A stretch of DNA of 14,534 nucleotides from an uncultured Collinsella sp. (GCA_900550205.1 URRJ01000038.1:1-14534), one strand, 5' to 3'. Shown: positions 1 through 6,967, counted from the first letter of the stretch. Notes: generated by a model not told the origin, from the letters alone. Translations and numbers: made by a program.

Positions 1-1840
1 AGCCGCAGCTCAGGGCGCTGCGGTGGCCACCGAGCCCACACTCGTTGCCGACGCTCCCGTCCAGGACGCCGCGGCCACCGAGTCTGCTGCCGAGGGCGAG
101 CAGGCCGATGTCCGTCCTGGTCGCAGCCGTCGTACCGCTTCCAAGCGCTCGACCAAGTCCAAGGGCGCAAAAAAGGACGCATCCGAGGATGCCGCCAATG
201 AGGTCGCTGAGGCAACCTCTGACGTCGCTCCCGAGACCGAGAGCGCCGATCAGCCGGCAACCGAGAAACCCAAGCGCACGCGCAAAAAGTCCGCAAAGCC
301 CATGGCTGCCGAGCATCAGGCCGATGCCGATGCCGCTTCCGCCATCGATGGCAAGTCTGACGGCGAGACCTCGAACAACGCCGATGGTGCTGCCCCTGAC
401 GGCGCTGCGCCTGCCGAGTCCGACGAGGGCAACCGTCACAACCGTCGCCAGCACAAGCGCAATGACGACCGCGGCGACCGCAAGGACGAGCGCAACAACG
501 ATCGTCGCAACCGTCAGCGCGACCGCAAGCAGCGCAATAAGGAGCGCAATGCCGCCCCGACTGAGCCCACGCTTTCGCGCGAGGAGCTCGCGGCTATGAA
601 GGTCGCCGAGCTGCGCGAGAAGGCCAAGGAGTTCGAGATCGAGACGACCGGCAAGAAGAAGGCCGAGCTCGTCGAAGAGATCTACACCACCGCCGCGAAG
701 GCCGAGGGCTTCCGCGACATCAAGGGCATCCTGCAGATTCGCCCGGATAGCTCAGGTATCATCCATGCCCACGGCTACATGAAGTCCAATGACGACGCCT
801 TCGTGCCCGCCTACCTCATCCGCTCCGCGCGTCTGCGCACGGGCGACGTGATCGAGGGCTCGCTTCGTCCCTCGCGCGGCGGCGACAAGCGCGCCGGCCT
901 TGCCAAGATCACGACCGTCAACGGCCTTGATCCCGAACAGGCCCGTAACCGCCCCAAGTTCGGCGATCTCACGCCGGTCTATCCCAACGAGCCGCTGCGC
1001 ATGGAGCACGGTAAGGATTCCATCACCGGTCGCGCTATCGATATCGTGTCGCCGATCGGCAAGGGCCAGCGTGGTCTGATCGTGTCGCCGCCCAAGGCCG
1101 GCAAGACCACGATCCTCAAGAAGATCTGCCAATCCATCTCTATCAATAACCCCGAGGTGCACCTTATCTGCCTGCTCGTCGACGAGCGCCCCGAAGAGGT
1201 CACCGATATGCAACGCTCCATTAAGGGTGAGGTCGTGGCCTCGACCTTCGATATGCCCGCCGACAACCACACTCGCGTGGCCGAGCTCGTGATCGAGCGC
1301 GCCAAGCGCATCGTGGAGCTGGGCGGCGACGTCGTGGTGGTGCTCGATTCTATCACGCGCCTTGCCCGTGCCTATAACCTGGCCGCGCCCGCCTCGGGCC
1401 GCATCCTTTCGGGCGGTGTCGATTCGGCGGCCCTGTATCCGCCCAAGCGCTTCCTGGGCGCAGCCCGCAATATCGAGAACGGCGGCTCGCTCACCATCCT
1501 GGCTTCCGCCCTTATCGATACCGGCTCCAAGATGGACGAAGTCATCTTTGAGGAGTTCAAGGGCACCGGCAACATGGAGCTCAAGCTCGACCGCGAACTG
1601 GCCGACCGCCGCATCTTCCCGGCCATCGACCCCGTTGCCTCCGGTACGCGCAACGAGGATCTGCTGGTCGACGAGCAGATGCGCCCGTTTGTCTTTGGCC
1701 TGCGCCGCATCCTTGCCGGCATGAACAATACCGAGCGCGCGGCCGCGTCGTTTATCAAGGGCCTCAAGGGCACCAATACCAACCAGGAGTTCCTGGTTCG
1801 TTCGGCCAAAAAGCACAGCGACTACGAGCAGACGTTCTAA
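1..1840 (+). CDS. rho: Transcription termination factor Rho, 5' end outside window
   Basis: This is the hexameric RNA-dependent ATPase that ends transcription at Rho-dependent sites. The frame is open to the left edge, so the GTG at 23 is probably internal and the true start lies upstream. At least 612 residues are visible, against about 420 in E. coli. The first ~190 residues are low-complexity: Ala/Glu/Asp-rich, then an Arg/Asn/Asp-rich stretch near nt 430-560, as in actinobacterial Rho insertions. A Rho N-terminal helical domain follows (nt ~570-720), then the cold-shock-like RNA-binding domain (~720-930). The ATPase core shows Walker A PPKAGKTT (~1088), Walker B VVVVLDSITR (~1333), the Q-loop LSGGVDSAAL and the R-loop GTGNMEL. 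The aromatic pair of the RNA-binding motif (GFGFLR in E. coli) reads SSGIIH here. The family assignment is certain; only the start is unknown. Confidence 0.97.
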   Translation, partial: AAAQGAAVATEPTLVADAPVQDAAATESAAEGEQADVRPGRSRRTASKRSTKSKGAKKDASEDAANEVAEATSDVAPETESADQPATEKPKRTRKKSAKPMAAEHQADADAASAIDGKSDGETSNNADGAAPDGAAPAESDEGNRHNRRQHKRNDDRGDRKDERNNDRRNRQRDRKQRNKERNAAPTEPTLSREELAAMKVAELREKAKEFEIETTGKKKAELVEEIYTTAAKAEGFRDIKGILQIRPDSSGIIHAHGYMKSNDDAFVPAYLIRSARLRTGDVIEGSLRPSRGGDKRAGLAKITTVNGLDPEQARNRPKFGDLTPVYPNEPLRMEHGKDSITGRAIDIVSPIGKGQRGLIVSPPKAGKTTILKKICQSISINNPEVHLICLLVDERPEEVTDMQRSIKGEVVASTFDMPADNHTRVAELVIERAKRIVELGGDVVVVLDSITRLARAYNLAAPASGRILSGGVDSAALYPPKRFLGAARNIENGGSLTILASALIDTGSKMDEVIFEEFKGTGNMELKLDRELADRRIFPAIDPVASGTRNEDLLVDEQMRPFVFGLRRILAGMNNTERAAASFIKGLKGTNTNQEFLVRSAKKHSDYEQTF

Positions 1841-1881
1841 GTCGCTCGCCGCACGCTAAAACCGCTTATCGCTCTATTGAG

Positions 1882-1909
1882 GGGCCGGGGTTTATACCCC
1901 GGCCCTTTT
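1882..1909 (+). terminator. Intrinsic terminator after rho
   Basis: A perfect 9-bp GC-rich stem, GGGCCGGGG (1882-1890) with CCCCGGCCC (1897-1905), has a 6-nt loop and is followed by TTTT. It lies 42 nt after the rho stop codon, so the rho transcript appears to end by an intrinsic mechanism. Confidence 0.9.
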
Positions 1910-1987
1910 GCATGGCGCCTTCGGAAACATTATTTGAGCTTGAGACCGGTGGCCAGCGGCTTTCTCGTTTCAATCCGACATCTCCGC

Positions 1988-2016
1988 TTGCAATCGGGGG
2001 TGTGGTTTCGCATAAT
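1988..2016 (+). promoter_or_regulatory. Predicted sigma70-type promoter for the downstream membrane-protein/VanZ unit
   Basis: TTGCAA (1988-1993) and CATAAT (2011-2016) are separated by 17 bp, a good match to -35/-10 consensus. The predicted start near 2023 gives a leader of about 130 nt. A small GC hairpin lies in that leader (GGGGC 2074-2078 with GCCCC 2083-2087), nested inside GATGAA (2046-2051)/TTCATC (2090-2095). The promoter follows the rho terminator, which fits a new transcription unit. This is prediction from sequence only. Confidence 0.55.
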
Positions 2017-2153
2017 AGCTTTTAAGCTTCGCGACGGAAAACGCAGATGAAACGAACCATATACCGTTGCTTTGGGGCTCAGGCCCCGCTTCATCTTCTC
2101 TCGCGCAGCCAACTGAATGATGCGATTTGGGTGCTGGAAGATGGGGAGAGCTC

Positions 2154-3605
2154 ATGGCTTCTTCTGATGCAACACAACGAGCAGTCCTTGCTGGACTTTC
2201 CTGCGGAATCGGCCTTGCCGCTCCCGTGGTGATGTATGCTGCCACGCTGCCGTTTTCGTCGGTGAACGAGACGGTCGTCGCGGGCGCCGTGCCGTTTGCC
2301 GTGGGTGCCGTGGCGGGTGTGGGGATCTATGCCGCCTCGCTGGGCATTTCTGAATATCGCGCTCAGCATGCCGAGCGCCTGTTCGAGCCCGACGCCATGG
2401 GTGGTGCCGCTCAGTTTGGCCAAACCCATAACGAATTCAAGACCGCCTCGATCCCGGCACAGCAGTACGCCGCCCCTCAGACCGCTCCTTCCGCATCGTT
2501 TGGTGCCGAGCAGCCTTCATCGGTCTTTTCCGGTCTGACCGGTGCCTTCCAGCGCCGTCATGCCGACGACGGCGTCCCCACCATCGCCCGCGCCGCAGAC
2601 GCCATGAGCGAGGACGACGCCTGGTCCATGATCGATAGCATGCTCGACGACGATTCGCCGGTCAGCTGCGACCCCACGCGTTCACGCGACGTCTACCAGG
2701 TCGCTATCGACGAACTCACCTACGGCGGGCAGACCGGCTCCTATAACCGCGACGACATCGCTGCCGCCGCGCGTGCCGTTTCGGGCTCTCAGGCCGCCCC
2801 TGCGGGCAGTACGGCCGCCTTCGTGGCGCTTGTGGCTAACGCTGCCAACAACGCTGCAACGGCTCAGTCCGTTACGTATGACACCGCCGTTCCCGTGAAT
2901 CCTGTATCGATGCCTGAACCCTATGCCTGCGAGCCCCTGGCTGCCGACGACGAGGAGACCATTGCTGCCCGTCGTGCTGCCGAAAGCTCGCTGTGGGGCG
3001 CTCCTGCCCAGCAGCAGGCAGCTGGGACGGTGCCGTACAACACAAACATCGCCAACATGCCCATCATCAGCGACTCCTCCGCCGTGGCTATCGACCTTGA
3101 TGACCTTGACGAGCCCGTTATCTCAAACGACATGCCGTATGCGGTGGCCGCTCCGGCAGATGTCCCGGCTTCTGCGTCCCAGCCCGTCGTAGTCGACGAG
3201 CCCATCGACGCTGCCGTCGAGGTGGACGTGCCCATGGCCGATTACTCCGGCCATGAGGGCATGTGGGCCGCGGCTGCTGCAATTTTGGATGAGATCGGCG
3301 AGTCTGCTCCCGTTACCACCTTCGTGTCCACTCCTGCCCCCGCACCCGCGGCTCCCGCCTATGTCGGCCGCCACAGCGCCGTGTTCCCCGAGGACACCGC
3401 CCGCATCTCTCGCGAGGGTATCGAACGTGCCGAGGCCATCGCTGCCGGCGTTATGGAGAATCGCCGCCACGAGCGCGTCAACCAGATTCTCGAGGAAGAG
3501 ATCAATCGCGTTCAGTCTGCGGCGGTGAGGCGCACGGGCCGTGCGTATCTGAGCGTTATCGAGGGTGGTACCGCCAGCCTCGAGCCGCTCTGTGCGGAGG
3601 CATAG
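2154..3605 (+). CDS. Unrecognised membrane-anchored Ala/Asp/Pro-rich protein
   Basis: I do not recognise a family for this 483-residue protein. The start is set at the ATG at 2154, with GGGGAG at 2143-2148 as ribosome-binding site; a TTG 27 nt upstream would merely read through that site. Two hydrophobic Gly/Ala-rich segments, residues ~10-34 and ~40-64, are joined by a short polar turn and look like a transmembrane hairpin. Residues ~70-410 are low-complexity, Ala/Pro/Asp-rich and probably disordered on one side of the membrane, with an acidic DDAWSMIDSMLDDD patch near 155-167. The C-terminus (~415-470) is charged and helical, with many Arg and Glu, and is the best candidate for a folded or partner-binding region. 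The gene is followed closely by a VanZ-like gene and probably co-transcribed with it. Envelope or cell-shape roles are possible, but nothing in the sequence proves one. Confidence 0.8.
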   Translation: MASSDATQRAVLAGLSCGIGLAAPVVMYAATLPFSSVNETVVAGAVPFAVGAVAGVGIYAASLGISEYRAQHAERLFEPDAMGGAAQFGQTHNEFKTASIPAQQYAAPQTAPSASFGAEQPSSVFSGLTGAFQRRHADDGVPTIARAADAMSEDDAWSMIDSMLDDDSPVSCDPTRSRDVYQVAIDELTYGGQTGSYNRDDIAAAARAVSGSQAAPAGSTAAFVALVANAANNAATAQSVTYDTAVPVNPVSMPEPYACEPLAADDEETIAARRAAESSLWGAPAQQQAAGTVPYNTNIANMPIISDSSAVAIDLDDLDEPVISNDMPYAVAAPADVPASASQPVVVDEPIDAAVEVDVPMADYSGHEGMWAAAAAILDEIGESAPVTTFVSTPAPAPAAPAYVGRHSAVFPEDTARISREGIERAEAIAAGVMENRRHERVNQILEEEINRVQSAAVRRTGRAYLSVIEGGTASLEPLCAEA

Positions 3606-3612
3606 CGTCTGC

Positions 3613-4062
3613 ATGGTTAAAATCAATCGCAAGTGGGCAGTTGCATCTTGCCTTATGGTGGTGCTGATTTGGGGTAACTCGTTGGTTCCCGGAACGGGGT
3701 CCGGCTCGCTGAGCCTGTCGATCATGGAGGCCGTTCGCGGTTTTCTGCACGGCATGGGGCTTCCGTACGAGTGGGTGACCAACTTCGTCGTTCGCAAATG
3801 CGCGCATTTTACCGAATACATGGTACTCGGCATTCTGGCGACACACGCGTTTGACGTTGAGGGCCGTCGCACCTTTGATGCGCTGCTTCCCACGGCGGTT
3901 TTCCTGCTGCTGATTCCCTCGATCGACGAGACGATTCAGCTCTTTGTGCCCGGTCGTGCCGGTATGATCACCGACGTGATGATCGACTGCTGCGGCGCGA
4001 TGACGGGCGTTGCGCTTCGATATCTCCTACGATCGCTCATATGTGCCAAAAAGGCCGCCTAG
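3613..4062 (+). CDS. VanZ-like family membrane protein
   Basis: A 149-residue integral membrane protein of the VanZ-like family, whose founding member gives low-level teicoplanin resistance; most relatives have no known function. Hydrophobic segments lie at residues ~9-24, ~66-80, ~90-103 and ~118-138. The family signature is clear: RKCAHFTEYMVLG (61-73), then IDETIQLFVPGR (104-115) and DVMIDCCG (121-128). The start is the ATG at 3613, with GGAGG at 3596-3600, 12 nt away, inside the end of the preceding gene. An upstream in-frame start at 3565 would add a non-hydrophobic, Ser/Arg-rich tail and overlap the previous gene by 40 nt, so it was not chosen. The gap to the preceding stop is only 7 nt, so the two genes are probably one operon. 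The last codons form part of the downstream terminator stem. Confidence 0.88.
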   Translation: MVKINRKWAVASCLMVVLIWGNSLVPGTGSGSLSLSIMEAVRGFLHGMGLPYEWVTNFVVRKCAHFTEYMVLGILATHAFDVEGRRTFDALLPTAVFLLLIPSIDETIQLFVPGRAGMITDVMIDCCGAMTGVALRYLLRSLICAKKAA

Positions 4063-4090
4063 GACACGTTGCTTGGTCCTAGGCGGCCTT
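4048..4090. terminator. Bidirectional intrinsic terminator overlapping the VanZ-like stop codon
   Basis: A perfect 15-bp stem pairs 4051-4065 with 4076-4090 across a 10-nt loop. Its left arm includes the last codons and the TAG of the VanZ-like gene. On the minus strand it is followed by TTTTT (complement of A4048-4052), so it suits the fructokinase gene converging from the right. On the plus strand the following sequence is only moderately T-rich (CCTTGTTT). Confidence 0.85.
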
Positions 4091-4170
4091 CCTTGTTTGA
4101 GGGCTTCTGTTGGGGCCTGAGGGCGTTTCGCCGGGGGGCGGCAGGACGCCGTCATGCTCGGCAGGCGTGC

Positions 4171-5064
4171 TTACGACTGAAGCGCCTGTGCACCCAGGGC
4201 CAGGCAACCCATGATGCCCTGCTTGCCCTCGAGGCTGTTGTTGACAATGTAGGAGTCGATGTCGTTGACCTCGGGCGTGACGATATAGCCGTTGAGCATC
4301 TCGGCGCACTTTTTGCGGGCGAGCGGCACGATAGGGGTGTGATCGGCAACGCCACCGCCGACGATGATCTTCTGCGGGGCATAGCACAGCGTGTAGGTCA
4401 TGAGCGCCTGCGCAAGGTATCCGGCAAGCAAGTCCATGGCCTCTGGGTCGTCGGCCATCTCTCCGGCGCTCTTGCCATCCCAGCGCTTTTTGACGCCGGG
4501 GCCGGCGATGAGGCCCTCGAGGCAGTTGTCGTGGAAGGGACAGCCGCTGTGCTCGCCGATGGTGTCACGCGGGTCGCGTGTGACCAGGATGTGCCCGGCC
4601 TCGGGGTGCATCATGCCATGAACGAGCTGGCCACCCGAGAGGACGCCGGCACCCACGCCGGTGCCGATGGTCAGGTAGACCACGTCGGTAAGGTCCTGCG
4701 CGCAGCCAAAGGTGACCTCGCCCAGGCAGGCGACGTTGACGTCGGTATCGTAGCCGCAGGGAATGTCGAGCTCGTTTTGAATGGTGCCCAGCAGATCAAA
4801 GTAGCGCCATGCCGTCTTGGGGGTCTCCAAGATTTTGCCGTACTGGGGTGAGGCGGGGTTGACTGCGGTGGGGCCAAAGGCGCCGATGCCCAGCGCGGCG
4901 ATGCCCTTGTCGGCAAACCATGCGTTGACGGCCTCAACGGTCTCCTGCGGGGTCGTGGTCGCGATTTGCTCGCGCTCCAGGACCGTACCGTCTGCATAGC
5001 CCGTGGCGCAAACCATCTTGGTGCCGCCGGCCTCGAGCGCTCCGATAAGCTGCTGCTCTGCCAT
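4171..5064 (-). CDS. ROK-family fructokinase
   Basis: A 297-residue sugar kinase that should phosphorylate fructose with ATP in the cytoplasm. It matches the fructokinase branch of the ROK family (ScrK/YdhR/GmuE type): N-terminal phosphate loop EAGGTK (11-16), GAFGP (61-65), catalytic Asp in YDTDVN (D108), GTGVGAG (134-140), and a complete zinc site made of H158 with CPFHDNC (C175, H178, C181). The branch hallmark NPASPQYG (69-76), followed by TPK, is present. The length is normal. The ATG at 5064 is preceded by an AAGGGG-type ribosome-binding site at about 5070-5077. It stands alone, with a terminator between it and the upstream aminotransferase, so it probably has its own promoter in 5065-5135, though I could not define a convincing one. 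Substrate choice among hexoses is inferred from family only. Confidence 0.9.
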   Translation of the reverse strand: MAEQQLIGALEAGGTKMVCATGYADGTVLEREQIATTTPQETVEAVNAWFADKGIAALGIGAFGPTAVNPASPQYGKILETPKTAWRYFDLLGTIQNELDIPCGYDTDVNVACLGEVTFGCAQDLTDVVYLTIGTGVGAGVLSGGQLVHGMMHPEAGHILVTRDPRDTIGEHSGCPFHDNCLEGLIAGPGVKKRWDGKSAGEMADDPEAMDLLAGYLAQALMTYTLCYAPQKIIVGGGVADHTPIVPLARKKCAEMLNGYIVTPEVNDIDSYIVNNSLEGKQGIMGCLALGAQALQS

Positions 5065-5135
5065 AGTGATCCCCTTCCCAGGATAAGTTGCTCATTGCCT
5101 AAAGTGTAGCGCTCTAAACAAAGTAAGAAAGCGCC

Positions 5136-5173
5136 ATAAAAAGCCCCGCAACGCGGCGGACGGCGCGGGGCTT
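5136..5173 (-). terminator. Intrinsic terminator of the aminotransferase gene
   Basis: Read on the minus strand, the stem AAGCCCCGC/GCGGGGCTT (5165-5173 with 5141-5149) is followed by a T-run (complement of A5138-5142). It lies 30 nt after the aminotransferase stop and separates it from the fructokinase gene. Confidence 0.85.
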
Positions 5174-5202
5174 CCTTGGTTGCTTTAGTTGCCAGGCCGT
5201 TC

Positions 5203-6384
5203 TTACCCGCGCGGTTTGATTTTATCACGCAGGAACTTGAGGTTCTCCAGCGCAGCGTTGAGCGTCTCGTCACGCTTGGCAAAGTGGAAGCGGATCAGAT
5301 GGTTGACGGGCTCGCGGAAGAAGCTCGAGCCGGGTACAGCGCCCACGCCCACCTTTGAGGCCAGGTCCTCGCAGAACTCGAGGTCGCTGTCGTAGCCAAA
5401 CTCCGAGATATCCATCATCACGTAGTAGGCGCCCTGCGGCACGTTATGCTCAAGACCGATGCTATCGAGCCCCTGGCAGAACAGGTCGCGCTTGGCGGTA
5501 TAGAGGTCGAGGACCTCCTGATAATAGCTGTCGTCGAAGTTGAGCGCGGTGACGACGGCTTCCTGCAGGGGAGCGGCGGCACCTACGGTGAGGAAGTCGT
5601 GGACCTTCTTGATGCGCTCGGTGATCTGGGCCGAGGCAATGGTGTAACCCAGACGCCAGCCGGTGATGGAGTAGGTCTTGGACAGCGAGCTGCAGCTGAT
5701 GGTGCGTTCGAACATGCCAGGCAAGGTGGCCATATAGACGTGCTCGTGGGGCGCATAGACGATGTGCTCGTATACCTCGTCGGTGATGCAGTACGCGTCG
5801 TACTTTTTGCACAGGTCGGCGATAAAGGTGAGCTCCTCGCGCGTAAAGACCTTGCCGCAGGGGTTCGAAGGGTTGCACAGGACGATGGCCTTGGGGTCGT
5901 TGTCGCGGAAGGCAGCCTCGAGTACCTCACGGTCAAAGTCGAATGTGGGCGGGTTGAGCGGCACATAGATGGGCTCGGCACCCGAGAGGATGGTGTCGGC
6001 GCCGTAGTTCTCGTAGAACGGCGAGAAGATGACGACCTTGTCGCCGGGGTTCGTGACCGTCATCATGGCGGCCATCATGGCCTCGGTGGAGCCGCAGGTG
6101 ACCACGATGTTCTGGTTGGGGTTGATCGGCATGCCCATAAAATGTTCCTGCTTGGCGGCAAGCGCCTCGCGCATGGCCTGGGAGCCCCAGGTGATGGAGT
6201 ACTGGTGGTAGAGCGGGTTGGGGTCGGTGGCGATGGTGCTGAGACTCTCGAGCAGCTGCGCCGGGGGATCAAAGTCGGGGAAGCCCTGCGAGAGGTTGAC
6301 GGCGCCGTACTTATTGGAGATGCGCGTCATGCGGCGGATGACCGAATCGGTAAACGTTGCCGTGCGATTGGAGAGTTCTTTCAT
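5203..6384 (-). CDS. PLP-dependent class I/II aminotransferase
   Basis: A 393-residue fold-type I aminotransferase that moves an amino group between an amino acid and a 2-oxo acid. Visible hallmarks are NLSQGFPDFDPP (30-41), NPSNPCG (171-177), TDEVYEH with the cofactor-binding Asp202 and Tyr205, the PLP lysine K236 in SLSKTYSITGWRLGY, and the carboxylate-binding Arg365 near the C-terminus. The NLSQGFPDF motif is typical of the kynurenine/methionine aminotransferase-like subgroup, but the substrate cannot be read from sequence. The start is the ATG at 6384, preceded by AAAGGA (6390-6395) with a 5-nt gap. A start at 6402 would place this site inside the coding region. The gene is transcribed away from the tRNA genes and appears monocistronic. 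Confidence 0.92.
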   Translation of the reverse strand: MKELSNRTATFTDSVIRRMTRISNKYGAVNLSQGFPDFDPPAQLLESLSTIATDPNPLYHQYSITWGSQAMREALAAKQEHFMGMPINPNQNIVVTCGSTEAMMAAMMTVTNPGDKVVIFSPFYENYGADTILSGAEPIYVPLNPPTFDFDREVLEAAFRDNDPKAIVLCNPSNPCGKVFTREELTFIADLCKKYDAYCITDEVYEHIVYAPHEHVYMATLPGMFERTISCSSLSKTYSITGWRLGYTIASAQITERIKKVHDFLTVGAAAPLQEAVVTALNFDDSYYQEVLDLYTAKRDLFCQGLDSIGLEHNVPQGAYYVMMDISEFGYDSDLEFCEDLASKVGVGAVPGSSFFREPVNHLIRFHFAKRDETLNAALENLKFLRDKIKPRG

Positions 6385-6467
6385 GCTTGTCCTTTCGAAC
6401 ATCGGGGTGGGGCAAGTTTACTCCTATGAAACCGGTGGGATTTGCTCGAAATGGATCGGAAAAACTC

Positions 6468-6486
6468 TTTTCAAAATTCTTGAAAA
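6468..6486. promoter_or_regulatory. Perfect inverted repeat between the aminotransferase and the tRNA promoter
   Basis: TTTTCAA (6468-6474) and TTGAAAA (6480-6486) form a perfect 7-5-7 inverted repeat about 84 bp upstream of the aminotransferase start. It lies just left of the predicted tRNA -35 box. Its symmetry and position suit a dimeric regulator's operator. No matching regulator is encoded in the window. Confidence 0.4.
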
Positions 6487-6493
6487 TTGGGGC

Positions 6494-6522
6494 TTGCATC
6501 GCGTGGCGTTCCTTGCAATAAT
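6494..6522 (+). promoter_or_regulatory. Predicted promoter of the tRNA-His/tRNA-Lys unit
   Basis: TTGCAT (6494-6499) and AATAAT (6517-6522) are separated by 17 bp. Transcription would begin near 6529, about 20 nt before tRNA-His. The short leader consists largely of the mini-hairpin GCGC-GAA-GCGC (6529-6539). Confidence 0.6.
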
Positions 6523-6549
6523 AGTCGAGCGCGAAGCGCACAGGACACG

Positions 6550-6626
6550 GTGGGTGTAGCTCAGTTGGCTAGAGCGACGGGTTGTGGTCCCGTAGGTCGA
6601 GGGTTCGAGTCCCTTTACCCACCCCA
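6550..6626 (+). tRNA. tRNA-His (anticodon GTG)
   Basis: A full cloverleaf is visible. The acceptor GTGGGTG (6550-6556) pairs with TACCCAC (6616-6622), with one G-T wobble. The D-arm carries AGTTGG. The anticodon loop TTGTGGT gives GTG (His), and the T-arm is GAGGG-TTCGAGT-CCCTT. Position 6549 is G and can serve as the extra G-1 specific to tRNA-His, opposite C73 (6623). The CCA end is encoded at 6624-6626. Confidence 0.97.
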
Positions 6627-6647
6627 GTTCTGCTTCGTGTTGATATC

Positions 6648-6720
6648 GGGTCGTTAGCTCAGTTGGTAGAGCAGGGGACTCTTAATCCCAAGGTCCAGGG
6701 TTCGACCCCCTGACGGCCCA
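6648..6720 (+). tRNA. tRNA-Lys (anticodon CTT)
   Basis: The acceptor GGGTCGT (6648-6654) pairs with ACGGCCC (6713-6719), with one T-G wobble. The anticodon loop CTCTTAA gives CTT (Lys). The T-arm is CAGGG-TTCGACC-CCCTG and the discriminator is A6720. The three bases after it are CCC, not CCA, so the CCA must be added or repaired after transcription, unlike the tRNA-His 21 nt upstream. The base pair 27-43 is a G-A mismatch. It is probably co-transcribed with tRNA-His. Confidence 0.96.
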
Positions 6721-6722
6721 CC
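6704..6722 (+). repeat. Direct repeat copy 1: tRNA-Lys 3' end
   Basis: GACCCCCTGACGGCCCACC, the 3' part of the tRNA-Lys T-arm and acceptor, recurs exactly at 6882-6900. Copy 1 continues as ACCC, where copy 2 continues as ACCA. Confidence 0.9.
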
Positions 6723-6735
6723 CAAAGATTGTTAG

Positions 6736-6765
6736 GACGGTCAACTTCGGTTGGCCGTCTTTTTT
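6736..6765 (+). terminator. UUCG-capped intrinsic terminator after tRNA-Lys
   Basis: A 10-bp stem pairs 6736-6745 with 6750-6759 (one G-T wobble). It is closed by a C(TTCG)G tetraloop and followed by six T. It should end the tRNA transcript. Confidence 0.93.
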
Positions 6766-6775
6766 GTTTACCTTT

Positions 6776-6791
6776 CATGGGGTCGAACCCG
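6776..6791. repeat. Repeat CATGGGGTCGAACCCG, copy 1 (inverted tRNA T-arm)
   Basis: This 16-bp sequence recurs exactly at 6952-6967. Its core GGGGTCGAACCC is the reverse complement of the tRNA-Lys T-arm core GGGTTCGACCCC at 6698-6709. Both copies are followed, after three variable bases, by GGGCGCGGAGC. Confidence 0.8.
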
Positions 6792-6810
6792 TCGGGGCGC
6801 GGAGCTGAGG

Positions 6811-6880
6811 AAATGCGTAAGCATTTGCCAGCGCAGCGCGCAAGGTGCGAAGCACCGCAGCGGCCGCCTGCGCAGCAGGC
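6811..6880. other. Cluster of three mini-hairpins with GNRA/GNA loops
   Basis: Three consecutive perfect hairpins occur within 70 bp: AAATGC-GTAA-GCATTT (6811-6826), GGTGC-GAA-GCACC (6844-6856) and GCCTGC-GCA-GCAGGC (6866-6880). They fill the stretch between the two repeat units after tRNA-Lys. No open frame or known RNA family is recognised here. Confidence 0.7.
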
Positions 6881-6881
6881 T

Positions 6882-6901
6882 GACCCCCTGACGGCCCACC
6901 A
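6882..6901 (+). repeat. Direct repeat copy 2: orphan tRNA-Lys 3' end with encoded CCA
   Basis: An exact 19-bp copy of the 3' end of tRNA-Lys, offset by 178 bp, continues into a canonical ACCA end (6898-6901). No 5' tRNA half precedes it, so it is a tRNA remnant or an attachment-site-like duplication. Confidence 0.85.
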
Positions 6902-6910
6902 AAGCATGTT

Positions 6911-6941
6911 AAAGCGACTGGCTTCGGCTGGTCGCTTTTTT
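6911..6941 (+). terminator. Second UUCG-capped intrinsic terminator
   Basis: Stem 6911-6922 pairs with 6927-6938 (two G-T wobbles) around a C(TTCG)G loop and runs into a T-tract to 6941. It sits at the same place relative to the tRNA-Lys 3' copy as the first terminator, but the stem bases differ. Confidence 0.88.
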
Positions 6942-6951
6942 GTTAACCGTA

Positions 6952-6967
6952 CATGGGGTCGAACCCG
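6952..6967. repeat. Repeat CATGGGGTCGAACCCG, copy 2
   Basis: The second exact copy of the 16-bp repeat at 6776-6791. It lies after the second terminator just as copy 1 lies after the first, so the repeat unit comprises tRNA-Lys 3' end, terminator and this element. Confidence 0.8.

Noticed and set aside
752..1816. 354-codon minus-strand frame inside rho
   Set aside because: It is a shadow of the conserved Rho ATPase core, with no ribosome-binding site or family signature.
2047..2232. Possible 61-residue leader peptide before the unknown membrane protein
   Set aside because: It overlaps the start of the real gene in another frame, has only a weak GGA upstream and no family resemblance; a regulatory leader peptide cannot be excluded.
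4069..4851. 260-codon plus-strand frame opposite the fructokinase
   Set aside because: It begins inside the terminator hairpin and is antisense to a complete ROK kinase.
5446..6429. 327-codon plus-strand frame opposite the aminotransferase
   Set aside because: It is antisense to a gene with complete PLP motifs; composition is explained by codon bias.
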